Shown in pieces: positions 55,382-63,259 of a stretch of DNA of 64,000 nucleotides; within the stretch, counting starts at the first letter, position 1, and each line of letters begins with the position of its first letter. A model generated the notes under the pieces. The model was not told where the DNA came from. It made no database searches and saw only the letters and a list, made by a program, of their open reading frames with translations. The stretch spans positions 1 to 64,000 of the forward strand of contig NZ_JAUFPZ010000002.1 in the NCBI RefSeq assembly GCF_030409505.1. The letters are read 5' to 3'. Position numbers and translations under genes: made by a program. The stretch comes from Zunongwangia endophytica. GTDB taxonomy: Bacteria; Bacteroidota; Bacteroidia; Flavobacteriales; Flavobacteriaceae.

Positions 55382-55765
55382 TTATTTGTGATCGTGGTGC
55401 AGCCAATCTGAAACTAAATGCTCAAAATGATGAATTTCTTTTCGAAGTAGATCTAAAAATTCGGTTTCTTTAATACCGGTAATCTCGATATTGCGGCAAT
55501 TAGATTTAATTCTTTTTGCCGCTTTTTTTATTCTTTCTATGCGTCTTTGCTTAACTTCGATACTGCGCGCAGTTACCACTCCTGCTATACCTGGAGCAAG
55601 TTGCAAAGATTCGGTCACCAATCTTCCTGCATAATTATGAGCCGGAACTGAAGATATTTCCATTTCAATAACGTGACGATTGTTAGAGAAATAAGAGGAA
55701 ACGGCACTTGATATTTTAAAAATTTCAAGCGCTTTTTGATAAACAGGCAGTTGGTAAGCATTCAT
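55382..55765 (-). CDS. Hypothetical helical protein
   Basis: A 127-residue, mainly helical protein (YQLPVYQKALEIFKISSAVSS, ARSIEVKQRRIERIKKAAKR, FLDLLRKEIHHFEHLVSDWL) with a His-rich end. The N-terminal pattern (YQKALEIFKISSAVSSYF) recalls four-helix-bundle proteins, but I cannot assign a family. It lies 13 bases beyond the convergent marC stop. Confidence 0.6.
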   Translation of the reverse strand: MNAYQLPVYQKALEIFKISSAVSSYFSNNRHVIEMEISSVPAHNYAGRLVTESLQLAPGIAGVVTARSIEVKQRRIERIKKAAKRIKSNCRNIEITGIKETEFLDLLRKEIHHFEHLVSDWLHHDHK

Positions 55766-55858
55766 AATTCGGGAATTTCTACTATAAAATTACCGAGAAT
55801 TTGATTACTCTGTATTTACATATTAAAGCCAAATTCACAAAATCCCTTAGATTTTAAA

Positions 55859-55866
55859 TATATTTG
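55859..55866 (+). promoter_or_regulatory. Candidate -7 element of the Lrp/AsnC gene
   Basis: TATATTTG is an exact TAnnTTTG match 17 bases before the ATG. Confidence 0.5.
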
Positions 55867-55883
55867 CTCAAAATGCTTTAAAT

Positions 55884-56333
55884 ATGAATGTAGATAAATT
55901 GAATTGGGCTATTCTGGATTTACTTCAGCAAAATGCTAGATATTCTTTTTCTGAAATCGGTAGGAAAGTAGGTTTAAGCTCGCCCGCAGTAGCCGAAAGG
56001 GTAAAGAAAATGGAAGATGCCGGGGTGATCAAAGGTTATAAAACCGAAGTTTCTTACCAAAAAACAGGACATCATTTAAAAGCGATTATTACGTTGCGTG
56101 CTTTTATGGGTAGACTAAAACCTTTTTTAGAAAAAGTAACCGAGTTTAAAGAAGTAATTAATTGCTACCGAATTACAGGTAATGAGAACATTATAATGGA
56201 AGTAATATTCCTGGATCAGGGACATTTAGAAGTTTTTATCGATAAATTAATTACCTACGGCGAAACAAAAACACACATTATTTTATCGAATGTGATTGAG
56301 CATGCACCGGTAAGAAACCGCAATATTACTTAA
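55884..56333 (+). CDS. Lrp/AsnC-family transcriptional regulator
   Basis: A 149-residue feast/famine regulator. It has an N-terminal helix-turn-helix (LNWAILDLLQQNARYSFSEIGRKVGLSSPAVAERVKKMEDAGVI region; motif residues about 5-45) and a C-terminal RAM ligand domain (VINCYRITGNENIIMEVIF). Overlaps the end of the convergent methyltransferase gene by eight bases. Targets unknown. Confidence 0.92.
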   Translation: MNVDKLNWAILDLLQQNARYSFSEIGRKVGLSSPAVAERVKKMEDAGVIKGYKTEVSYQKTGHHLKAIITLRAFMGRLKPFLEKVTEFKEVINCYRITGNENIIMEVIFLDQGHLEVFIDKLITYGETKTHIILSNVIEHAPVRNRNIT

Positions 56334-57219
56334 TTCCGCTTACAAGATACATCAATGAGCCACCGGCGGCATGGTATTTTTCCCGTTGTACCGCACCCAT
56401 AATATGGTCTGATCGTGTGTCGTACTTTTCCTGATATTCAAAATAAAATGGCATATATTCTTCTCCCGCGGCATTAAAATAATCGATGTCCTTTCGAGTT
56501 TCAGATTTCCAGGCGCTTCCCTGCATCCATTGCTTAAGCGTAGCGATCTGCTCTTTATTATCATAAGGCGGATACATAGCAATCGCTTTGTCTGATAAAC
56601 GTACCTGAATATCCTTCATCGTTTCCATAGCAAACCAACCGGGTAACAAATCTCCCAAAGAGTTATCTCCTTCTCCCAATTTTTTCTTTCCTTTTTCGAT
56701 AATCAGTCGGTATTTGATGTGATCTAAAGTTTCATCGATACTATCGTTTTGAGAAATAGAATTTTTGGTAAGCGTTTGTACGATATTGTTTGGCTCTACG
56801 CAAAGTAATAATCCATTCGGCTTTAGTACACGAGTCATTTCGCTCAAAGCCTTTTTCGGATTTTTAAGATGAATCAAAACGGTTTGGCAGGTTACCAGAT
56901 CAAAAGTTTCGTCATCAAAAGGAATATCCTCGGCATCTCCTTTCTTCAAACTGAAATCGACTTGAGATATACTGAAGTAATGCTCTAATTCCATATTACT
57001 TTTAAACCAGTTCTCATCATTATCGATAGCGGTAATTTTAGCTTCCGGAGCTAAATAGGGTGCCAACGTTTTAGTCCAATGACCCTGGCCACAACCAACA
57101 TCTAGCATATTAGAATATTTACTCAATTCTAAACGCTGTGCAGTGAGATCAAGAAATCCTTTGTTCCACCAAAAATCGCGATATGATCCAAAATAATTAT
57201 GAGAGTGTCCTTGTTGCAA
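56326..57219 (-). CDS. Class I SAM-dependent methyltransferase
   Basis: A 297-residue cytoplasmic methyltransferase. SAM-binding motif I is MLDVGCGQGHWTKTL, the acidic end of strand 2 is ITAIDNDE, motif post-I is GDAEDIPFDDETFDLVTCQ and motif III is EMTRVLKPNGLLLCVEP. The C-terminal half is family-specific and gives no clue to the acceptor. The start is TTG (MQQGHSHNYFG). Confidence 0.87.
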   Translation of the reverse strand: MQQGHSHNYFGSYRDFWWNKGFLDLTAQRLELSKYSNMLDVGCGQGHWTKTLAPYLAPEAKITAIDNDENWFKSNMELEHYFSISQVDFSLKKGDAEDIPFDDETFDLVTCQTVLIHLKNPKKALSEMTRVLKPNGLLLCVEPNNIVQTLTKNSISQNDSIDETLDHIKYRLIIEKGKKKLGEGDNSLGDLLPGWFAMETMKDIQVRLSDKAIAMYPPYDNKEQIATLKQWMQGSAWKSETRKDIDYFNAAGEEYMPFYFEYQEKYDTRSDHIMGAVQREKYHAAGGSLMYLVSGIK

Positions 57220-57382
57220 TACGATAATTTTAGTCTTGCAAATATACTTTAGAGTTCAGATTCTCACAAAGCAAAATCAGGAATAGAACGTCCTAAATTT
57301 CGCATTGTTAAATTAGTGTATAGCATTAGTTAAATTTAGGCAAATTGAATTTTTTTTAATAAAATGTTTAGCTTTCTGGTTG

Positions 57383-57390
57383 TATCTTTG
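57383..57390 (+). promoter_or_regulatory. Candidate -7 element of the 57409 gene
   Basis: TATCTTTG matches TAnnTTTG, 18 bases before the ATG, and supports that the short gene is real. Confidence 0.5.
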
Positions 57391-57408
57391 AACAAATAAA
57401 AAATTGTT

Positions 57409-57606
57409 ATGAAAAAGTATACAGTGTTGTTTTTAGTTCTTGCCGTAACTTCAGGGTTAGTAGGTTTTACAGGACTACGATTTACGGGGATTGAGGTTAT
57501 ACGTGTTGTTTGTTTAATTACTGCCGACATTTTCGTAATTTCTTTGCTGTCAGAAATGTTTTTCCCAAATAAGAAATTAAAACTGCAACGAATTAAAAAG
57601 AGATAA
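57409..57606 (+). CDS. Small two-span membrane protein
   Basis: A 65-residue protein with two hydrophobic segments (VLFLVLAVTSGLVGFTGL and VIRVVCLITADIFVISLLS) and a basic tail (KKLKLQRIKKR). The helix-turn-helix layout with a GF motif is reminiscent of DUF1328-type stress membrane proteins, but similarity is weak. It has its own -7 element and terminator. Confidence 0.68.
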   Translation: MKKYTVLFLVLAVTSGLVGFTGLRFTGIEVIRVVCLITADIFVISLLSEMFFPNKKLKLQRIKKR

Positions 57607-57633
57607 AAATTATCGATTTTATATAGAATTTAG

Positions 57634-57660
57634 GCTTTCACTTTAGTGAAAGCTTTTTTT
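57634..57660 (+). terminator. Terminator of the small membrane protein gene
   Basis: GCTTTCAC (57634-57641), loop TTTA, GTGAAAGC (57646-57653), then seven T. Confidence 0.9.
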
Positions 57661-57710
57661 ATGCATTAAATTTAAAACATACTATATTTACTAGAATTAA
57701 ATATACACCT

Positions 57711-59174
57711 ATGTATTTGAAAAAAGTTATAATTATTTTCTTTAGTTTCTTCTTCTCAGTTACGATGAATTCGCAGGAGATTAGATTGAAAAAAGGGGAT
57801 GTTACCGATAATATAAGAATAAACGATTCTATAGAAGGAACCTATGCAGTTTATCTCCCGCAGAATTATGATTCTAAAAATCCACCTGCAGTAATTTTTA
57901 TTATAGATCCAGATGGAAATGCCAGGCAATCTGTTCAATTATTTAGAAAAACAGCCGAGGAGCAATCTTATGTAGTTGCGTCGAGTAATCGAAAAATAGA
58001 TGATGCTTCCATAGAGAATAACCTTAAGCAGACGCTAGAGTTTATGAATAGTTTTTATAGAACTGTTCCCGTAGATCCTAATTCACTTTACATTGCGGGT
58101 TTCAATGATGCTGGCCAGATTGCTTCGGCTTTGCCTCTAGTAAACGAAAGGGTAAATGGAGTTTTAGCGATTAACAATGCATGGATAAATACTGAATTTA
58201 CGGAAAATAGAAAAACATCCTATTCTTTTTCAGCTATCGTAGGAACTAAAGATTACACGCGTTATTCTATAGTGAATATTAATGATTTTTTAAAAGATGA
58301 AGATTTCCCTTCAGAAATTAATTATTTTGAAGGTGGTCCTGAAAGCTGGCCAGATGCCAATACGATTTACAATGCTGTTGCTAGTTTTACATTGAATGCC
58401 ATTAAAGAAGAAAAACGCCAAAAAGACGATTCTTTGGTGAATAAAATTTTTGAAAGCGAAATTGCTGCTATAGAATCTTTACGTAGAGAGCGTTCTTATT
58501 ATACAGCCTGGGTACAGCTTAAAAAAGCGGAAGATAAATTTGAAGAATATGATCGTTTTGATGATCAATTAAAAGAATTGAAAAAAAGTATTAGAAGAAA
58601 TAAAGCTTTTAAGCAGCAGCGCCGTAATTGGTATACCGTTAAAGAGGAGGAAATGCTGCAACGTGAAGATTACACTTATTTTTTGGAAACCGATGTGTAT
58701 ACAGCAAATTTCGAAAATATAGGTTGGTGGGCTTCTCAAATAGATAATCTTGAAGAAGGGAAATCGAATAATGATTTACTTGAAAGAAATAAAGCTTTTC
58801 GATTAGAAGGTTATTTAAATACAATTATTGGAAGTACTTATAAAGATTTAATTTCTTCTGAAACTTTTTTAGACCAAAAAATCTACATCTCTATATTAAA
58901 AACAATTGTCGATAAGGAAAATCCAGATGGATACTTAAGCATTATACAGTTGGCGGGCCACGATGGGGACTACCAAACTGCGATGTTGTATCTGGAAGAT
59001 TTATTGAAGACAGGTTATGACAACTTTCCGAAACTTTATGAACTTGAAGGAGTTCTCGATCTTCAGATGAGTAATGAGTTTAATCAAATGATTGAAAAAT
59101 ATGGTGGAACTGCAAAGTATCTTGTTTTTGATACAGAAGAACAGTCAGAAGAAAATTCAACGGAACAAAATTAA
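57711..59174 (+). CDS. Secreted alpha/beta-hydrolase-like protein lacking the nucleophile serine
   Basis: A 487-residue exported protein (signal ending TMNSQ). Residues 25-230 follow the esterase fold: YAVYLPQNYDSKNPPAVIFIIDPDG and the elbow strand SLYIAGFNDAGQIASALP. The elbow reads GFNDAG, so Asn stands where the catalytic Ser is expected (GxSxG). The C-terminal 250 residues are charged and helical, TPR-like at the end (YLSIIQLAGHDGDYQTAMLY). Probably a non-catalytic binding protein. It is six bases before the DUF1684 gene, so the two likely form an operon. Confidence 0.72.
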   Translation: MYLKKVIIIFFSFFFSVTMNSQEIRLKKGDVTDNIRINDSIEGTYAVYLPQNYDSKNPPAVIFIIDPDGNARQSVQLFRKTAEEQSYVVASSNRKIDDASIENNLKQTLEFMNSFYRTVPVDPNSLYIAGFNDAGQIASALPLVNERVNGVLAINNAWINTEFTENRKTSYSFSAIVGTKDYTRYSIVNINDFLKDEDFPSEINYFEGGPESWPDANTIYNAVASFTLNAIKEEKRQKDDSLVNKIFESEIAAIESLRRERSYYTAWVQLKKAEDKFEEYDRFDDQLKELKKSIRRNKAFKQQRRNWYTVKEEEMLQREDYTYFLETDVYTANFENIGWWASQIDNLEEGKSNNDLLERNKAFRLEGYLNTIIGSTYKDLISSETFLDQKIYISILKTIVDKENPDGYLSIIQLAGHDGDYQTAMLYLEDLLKTGYDNFPKLYELEGVLDLQMSNEFNQMIEKYGGTAKYLVFDTEEQSEENSTEQN

Positions 59175-59180
59175 TATTCG

Positions 59181-59792
59181 ATGAAAAAGCTGCCATTAAT
59201 TTTAATTTTATTCGGAACTATTTTTTCTAGTTTCTGCCAAGAAAAAACTAAAGATCCTATTGATCAGATAAAAACATTTCAGGAACATTTAAATGAAGAA
59301 TATCGAAGCCCTGAAGAATCCCCTTTATCTGAAGAAGAACGTTTAGCGTTTAAAGGACATGATTTTTATGAAATTGATACCTCATTTATAGTTGAAGCAA
59401 CCTTTGTAAGAACAGCTCTTGAGTCTCCTTTCAGAATGCAAACATCCTCTGATCGTCAACCAATTTATGTAAAGTATGCAGATTTATATTTTACACTGAA
59501 GGGAAAAGAATTAAAACTAGCTGTTTATCAAAGTCAGACTTTAAAAGATGATCCTAAATATTTTGATTATCTATTTTTACCTTTTACAGATGACACAAAC
59601 GGAAAAGGTTCTTATGCTGGAGGAAGATATATTGACTTAAAAATTCCTAAAGAAGGAACAAAAGAAATAATCTTAGATTTCAATAAAGCTTATAATCCAT
59701 ATTGTGCGTATAGCGGAGGCTATTCCTGTCCTGTTCCTCCTACAGAGAATAATCTTGATTTGAAGATCTCTGCAGGAGTAAAGGCTTATTAA
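59181..59792 (+). CDS. DUF1684 secreted protein
   Basis: A 203-residue exported protein (signal ending SFCQ) of the DUF1684 family: LSEEERLAFKGHDFYEID, YADLYFTLKGKELKLAVYQ, YLFLPFTDDTNGKGSYAGGR and the hallmark NPYCAYSGGYSCPVPPTEN. The domain is widespread in Bacteroidota and actinobacteria; activity unknown. It follows the hydrolase-like gene closely. Confidence 0.85.
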   Translation: MKKLPLILILFGTIFSSFCQEKTKDPIDQIKTFQEHLNEEYRSPEESPLSEEERLAFKGHDFYEIDTSFIVEATFVRTALESPFRMQTSSDRQPIYVKYADLYFTLKGKELKLAVYQSQTLKDDPKYFDYLFLPFTDDTNGKGSYAGGRYIDLKIPKEGTKEIILDFNKAYNPYCAYSGGYSCPVPPTENNLDLKISAGVKAY

Positions 59793-59857
59793 GCAATGAC
59801 AGGATGCATATCAATATGCATTAGTAAATTGGTTAGTTAATTGTTGATTTCTGATCG

Positions 59858-60970
59858 TTAGAATGAATAAATCGCTGCAATTATAAAAGATGATAAATTA
59901 TCTTGTGGCATAAGGTCAGAATCTACAAATGGTTCAGCACCATCTACGCTATCTAATCTTAATTCAGGTTTTACTATCAAATTTCCGTAAGTGTAACTTC
60001 CAGTTAAAGTGAATGCAGTAGTAGTAGCATCGGCGTTATAAACCACTCCGCCATCTTCTAATTCATTAAAATACTCAGCTCTTAATCCAATAGCGAAACT
60101 ATCTGAAGTGCTTATTTGTGGATAGATTGCAGCACCTGCAAAACCTGCACCGTCTGTTGTTTGATAAGAACCATTAAAACCTAAATAGAATGTATCACTT
60201 AAGTCCCAACCTGTAGTAAGATCTATTTGAAACAATGCATCATCAGCCATTGTTTGTTCCCCGTAAATTAAATTAAGGTAAGCGCTACCGGCATCGTTGG
60301 AATACCCTAACTGACCTCCAAAGGAATATTTTCCAATTGGATTATATTCTGTATAATCTGTAGGGTTCATTACTGCTAACATAGCACTCCAATTTTCATC
60401 TATGGTGAAATCTGCTTTTAAACCTGTATGAGAAAAAGGACCATAAGAGAATAAGTAGGAGGTTGAATAGTTGAAATTAGCTGCGGGAGAAATTACTTCG
60501 TAACCAAGGAAGGTATTAAAGTTACCCAAAGTTAATCTAACATTATCACTTACATTATAATACATGTATAATTGGTTAATAATGTTTGAGGATCTATAAA
60601 AATCGCCTGCCTGTGGAGAATTGAAAACTGCATCGGCTCCTCGTGGGCCATATACAAGATCGGCTACAAAACCAACTTTTTCTCCTTCGTAACCAATAAT
60701 AACGTTGGCCATACCTAAAGCAAATCCTGGTAAATTTGCGAAAGAAGAACCCGGTGCGGTACCAAGAAATTCGTCACCAGCATCATTTACGTCTTCTTTA
60801 TTAAGGCCATTGAAATTAGCACGGTAGTAAGCGTCTACAGTACCTGAAATACTGATTTTCGATAAAAAACTTTCCTCTTCTTCTTCCTGAGCCTGTACAT
60901 CTACATTTAGTACGGTTACCATTGATAATACTAGAAAAAGTCGGATATTTGCAAAATTGAATTTTGACAT
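59858..60970 (-). CDS. Outer-membrane porin-like beta-barrel in ammonium operon
   Basis: A 370-residue outer-membrane protein: signal peptide (ending VQAQ), then alternating beta strands (ISGTVDAYYRANFNGL, LGMANVIIGYEGEKVGFVADLVYGPRG, QLYMYYNVSDNVRLTLGNFNTF) and a C-terminal aromatic end (SSFIIAAIYSF). ATG 60970 is chosen; an upstream TTG at 60997 would lengthen the signal unnaturally. It is the third gene after glnK and amtB, so it likely admits ammonium or small nitrogen compounds across the outer membrane. Intergenic hairpin upstream. Confidence 0.82.
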   Translation of the reverse strand: MSKFNFANIRLFLVLSMVTVLNVDVQAQEEEEESFLSKISISGTVDAYYRANFNGLNKEDVNDAGDEFLGTAPGSSFANLPGFALGMANVIIGYEGEKVGFVADLVYGPRGADAVFNSPQAGDFYRSSNIINQLYMYYNVSDNVRLTLGNFNTFLGYEVISPAANFNYSTSYLFSYGPFSHTGLKADFTIDENWSAMLAVMNPTDYTEYNPIGKYSFGGQLGYSNDAGSAYLNLIYGEQTMADDALFQIDLTTGWDLSDTFYLGFNGSYQTTDGAGFAGAAIYPQISTSDSFAIGLRAEYFNELEDGGVVYNADATTTAFTLTGSYTYGNLIVKPELRLDSVDGAEPFVDSDLMPQDNLSSFIIAAIYSF

Positions 60971-61038
60971 GTTTACATGAATTAGTTTGTTCGACAAAAA
61001 TGAATTAATAGTAAGCAGAATGAAAAATTCTCAAAATG

Positions 61039-61060
61039 GGAGCACTCCGCCAAGTGCTCC
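61039..61060. promoter_or_regulatory. Hairpin between amtB and porin genes
   Basis: GGAGCACT (61039-61046) and AGTGCTCC (61053-61060) pair perfectly across six bases. The T-run is on the plus-strand side, so on the operon strand it is more likely a processing or stabilising stem than a full terminator. Confidence 0.6.
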
Positions 61061-61129
61061 TTTTTTATTTTTCAGTCTGTAAAAGTAAACGTGTGTGTTT
61101 GTTATGTTTTAATAATGGAATAGCAAATG

Positions 61130-62344
61130 TTATTTATCTCTACCAAATTCTGGATAAGAATCTATACCATGCTCGTGAATATCTAATCCATCAAGTTCCT
61201 CTTTCTCTGTAACTCTTAGTCCCATAACAGCTTTAAGAATAGAAAGTAAGATAAAGGTTGTAATCATTGCCCAAGCCCCGATAGAGACTACACCAATAGC
61301 CTGTACACCAAGTTGTGCAAATCCTCCACCGTAAAGCAGTCCGCCATCAGTAGCAAAAACTCCTACTAATAATGTACCTACAGCACCAACAACACCATGC
61401 ACAGAGATTGCTCCCACAGGATCATCGATCTTAAGTACCTTATCAATAAATTCGATAGAGAATACTACAACAATACCAGATACGATTCCGATTATAAATG
61501 CTCCCATAGGGTCTACTGCCGCACATCCTGCAGTGATTCCTACAAGACCAGCTAAGGCACCGTTTAAGGTCATTGAAATATCGGCTTTGCCATATCTAAT
61601 CCAGGTAAGGAATAAGGCAACAACAGCACCGGCTGCGGCTGCAAGGTTCGTAGTGATTACAATACCGGCAACATTGTTAGCACTGTCACCAGAAATTGCA
61701 AGTTCAGAACCCGGATTAAAACCGAACCAACCTAACCATAAGATAAATACCCCAAGTGCACCGTAAAGCATATTGTGACCAGGTAATGCATTAGATTTTC
61801 CGTCAGTATATTTACCGATACGAGGTCCTACTAAAGCAGCGGCAACCAAAGCTGCCCAACCACCTACTGAGTGTACTACGGTAGAGCCTGCAAAATCAAT
61901 AAACCCAAGACCGGTTAACCAACCGTCTCCTTGCCATACCCAATGGCCCGAGATAGGATAAATTACAGTTGTTAATAATAAAGAGAAAATCAAGTATGTA
62001 GAGAATTTTGTTCTCTCTGCGATAGCACCAGATACAATCGTTGCGGCTGTCGCGCAAAAAACTGTCTGGAAAAATAAATTATGCATGTCTCCACGAACAT
62101 CATAAAATAAACTAGGTGTTCCTATAAAGCTACCAATAGAATCACCATACATGATTGTATATCCAATAGCCCAAAAAGCTAAAGACCCCACAGAAAGATC
62201 CATAAGGTTTTTCATAATAATGTTAGAGGTATTCTTTGCTCGCGTGAATCCGGCTTCAACAAGTGTAAAACCTGCCTGCATAAAGAAAACAAGTATTCCA
62301 CAAATTATAATCCACATTAAATCTAATACAGCATCTGTTTCCAT
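61130..62344 (-). CDS. amtB: Ammonium transporter
   Basis: A 404-residue Amt/MEP/Rh channel with 11 spans. Family blocks: MQAGFTLVEAGFTRAKNTSNIIMKNLMD region, GHWVWQGDGWLTGLGFIDFAGSTVVHSVGGWAAL region containing the first pore histidine, WFGFNPGSE, and AISVHGVVGAVGTLLVGVFA with the second histidine. Pairs with the PII gene 29 bases upstream, the standard arrangement for PII-gated ammonium uptake. The C-terminal tail (DGLDIHEHGIDSYPEF) is the PII contact region. Confidence 0.95.
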   Translation of the reverse strand: METDAVLDLMWIIICGILVFFMQAGFTLVEAGFTRAKNTSNIIMKNLMDLSVGSLAFWAIGYTIMYGDSIGSFIGTPSLFYDVRGDMHNLFFQTVFCATAATIVSGAIAERTKFSTYLIFSLLLTTVIYPISGHWVWQGDGWLTGLGFIDFAGSTVVHSVGGWAALVAAALVGPRIGKYTDGKSNALPGHNMLYGALGVFILWLGWFGFNPGSELAISGDSANNVAGIVITTNLAAAAGAVVALFLTWIRYGKADISMTLNGALAGLVGITAGCAAVDPMGAFIIGIVSGIVVVFSIEFIDKVLKIDDPVGAISVHGVVGAVGTLLVGVFATDGGLLYGGGFAQLGVQAIGVVSIGAWAMITTFILLSILKAVMGLRVTEKEELDGLDIHEHGIDSYPEFGRDK

Positions 62345-62373
62345 AATAATTTCGTTATTTCTTAGTTAGTTAA

Positions 62374-62712
62374 TTATTTAAGGGAGTCGGTTCCTTTTTC
62401 TTTCGTACGTATACGGTAAGCTTCGTCTATGGTAGAAACGAAAATTTTACCGTCGCCAACAGAACCGGTATAAGCAGATTCTAAAATGGCATTTATGGTT
62501 TTGTCCAGGAATTCGTCAGAAACGGTTATGGACAATTTTCTTCTTTGGATATCGGCAGTGCTGTAAGATACCCCGCGATATACATGTCCTTGTTTTTCGT
62601 TTCCAACCCCTGTTACATCCCAGTACGTAAAAAAAACAACCTCAGAGCTGTGCAAGGCTTTTTTTACTTCGTCAAATTTTGACTTTCTGATAATAGCTTC
62701 AATTTTCTTCAT
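62374..62712 (-). CDS. glnK: PII nitrogen-regulatory protein (GlnK-like)
   Basis: A 112-residue PII trimer subunit that senses ATP/ADP and 2-oxoglutarate and gates AmtB. It shows KKIEAIIRKSKFDEVKKAL, T-loop region GHVYRGVSYSTADIQRRKL and the C-terminal signature SAYTGSVGDGKIFV with R.RT.EKG. The T-loop sequence differs from the enteric form, as in other Bacteroidota. First gene of the glnK-amtB-porin operon; the palindrome TACCCC-N11-GGGGTA lies 98 bases upstream. Confidence 0.94.
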   Translation of the reverse strand: MKKIEAIIRKSKFDEVKKALHSSEVVFFTYWDVTGVGNEKQGHVYRGVSYSTADIQRRKLSITVSDEFLDKTINAILESAYTGSVGDGKIFVSTIDEAYRIRTKEKGTDSLK

Positions 62713-62734
62713 AAGAATTTCAGGTTTAGTGATT

Positions 62735-62742
62735 TAAAAGTA
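62735..62742 (-). promoter_or_regulatory. Possible -7 element of glnK
   Basis: On the minus strand TACTTTTA is a 7-of-8-type match to TAnnTTTG (last base differs), 22 bases before the ATG. It is 67 bases from the palindrome, the same gap as at GSII. Confidence 0.3.
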
Positions 62743-62809
62743 TTAAAAATTCTTAAATAAAGTTAAATAAAGAGGGGGTAAGCTTAAATTAATGTGAATA
62801 TGAGAATAT

Positions 62810-62832
62810 TACCCCTAACATTTTATGGGGTA
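62810..62832. promoter_or_regulatory. Nitrogen-gene palindrome, copy 2 (TACCCC-N11-GGGGTA)
   Basis: TACCCC (62810-62815), 11 bases, GGGGTA (62827-62832), extended outward by one T/A pair. Same core and spacing as the copy between GSII and GSIII. A further half site GGGGGTAA lies at 62774-62781, closer to glnK. Likely operator for ammonium-responsive control of glnK-amtB-porin. Confidence 0.7.
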
Positions 62833-62884
62833 AATAATTAAAATGACGAAATGTAAGTTTTCAGTAGAAAGTTTTTAATGGCTA

Positions 62885-63259
62885 TTAGCTAATTTTGGAA
62901 AGAAATAGGCCAAAAAAGGTTGAAGAAATACCAATAATTAGTGTTGCAAGTGCATAAATCACAAAATTATAGTAGTCACCAGATCTTAAAAGTGCTTGAT
63001 TTTCAAAAGAAAAGGTCGAGAAAGTAGTGAAGCCACCACAAAATCCTGTAGCCAGAATTAAATTAGTAGCGCTATTAAGTGTATTATTTTTTATCGCAAT
63101 GCCAAGAAATAATCCGATCAAAAAGCTGCCTAGAATATTTACAGTAAATGTCCCCCAGGGCAAATTAGTTCCGGTGCTGTTCAATGCTCTGCTAATTAAA
63201 TAACGACAAACGCTGCCTAAGCCACCTCCCAAAAATACCAGCAATGCACTTTTAATCAT
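62885..63259 (-). CDS. crcB: Fluoride channel CrcB/Fluc
   Basis: A 124-residue, four-span fluoride exporter subunit. Family motifs: LGGGLGSVCRYLISR, WGTFTVNILGSFLIGLFLG (the pore Asn) and ATGFCGGFTTFSTFSFE (the phenylalanine track). Its start overlaps the end of the upstream SRPBCC gene by eight bases, so it is co-transcribed. No fluoride riboswitch was recognised directly upstream. Confidence 0.93.
   Translation of the reverse strand: MIKSALLVFLGGGLGSVCRYLISRALNSTGTNLPWGTFTVNILGSFLIGLFLGIAIKNNTLNSATNLILATGFCGGFTTFSTFSFENQALLRSGDYYNFVIYALATLIIGISSTFFGLFLSKIS

Noticed and set aside
62713..62884. Fluoride riboswitch near crcB
   Set aside because: The crcB gene reads away from this region, and no fluoride riboswitch pattern was recognised upstream of it.
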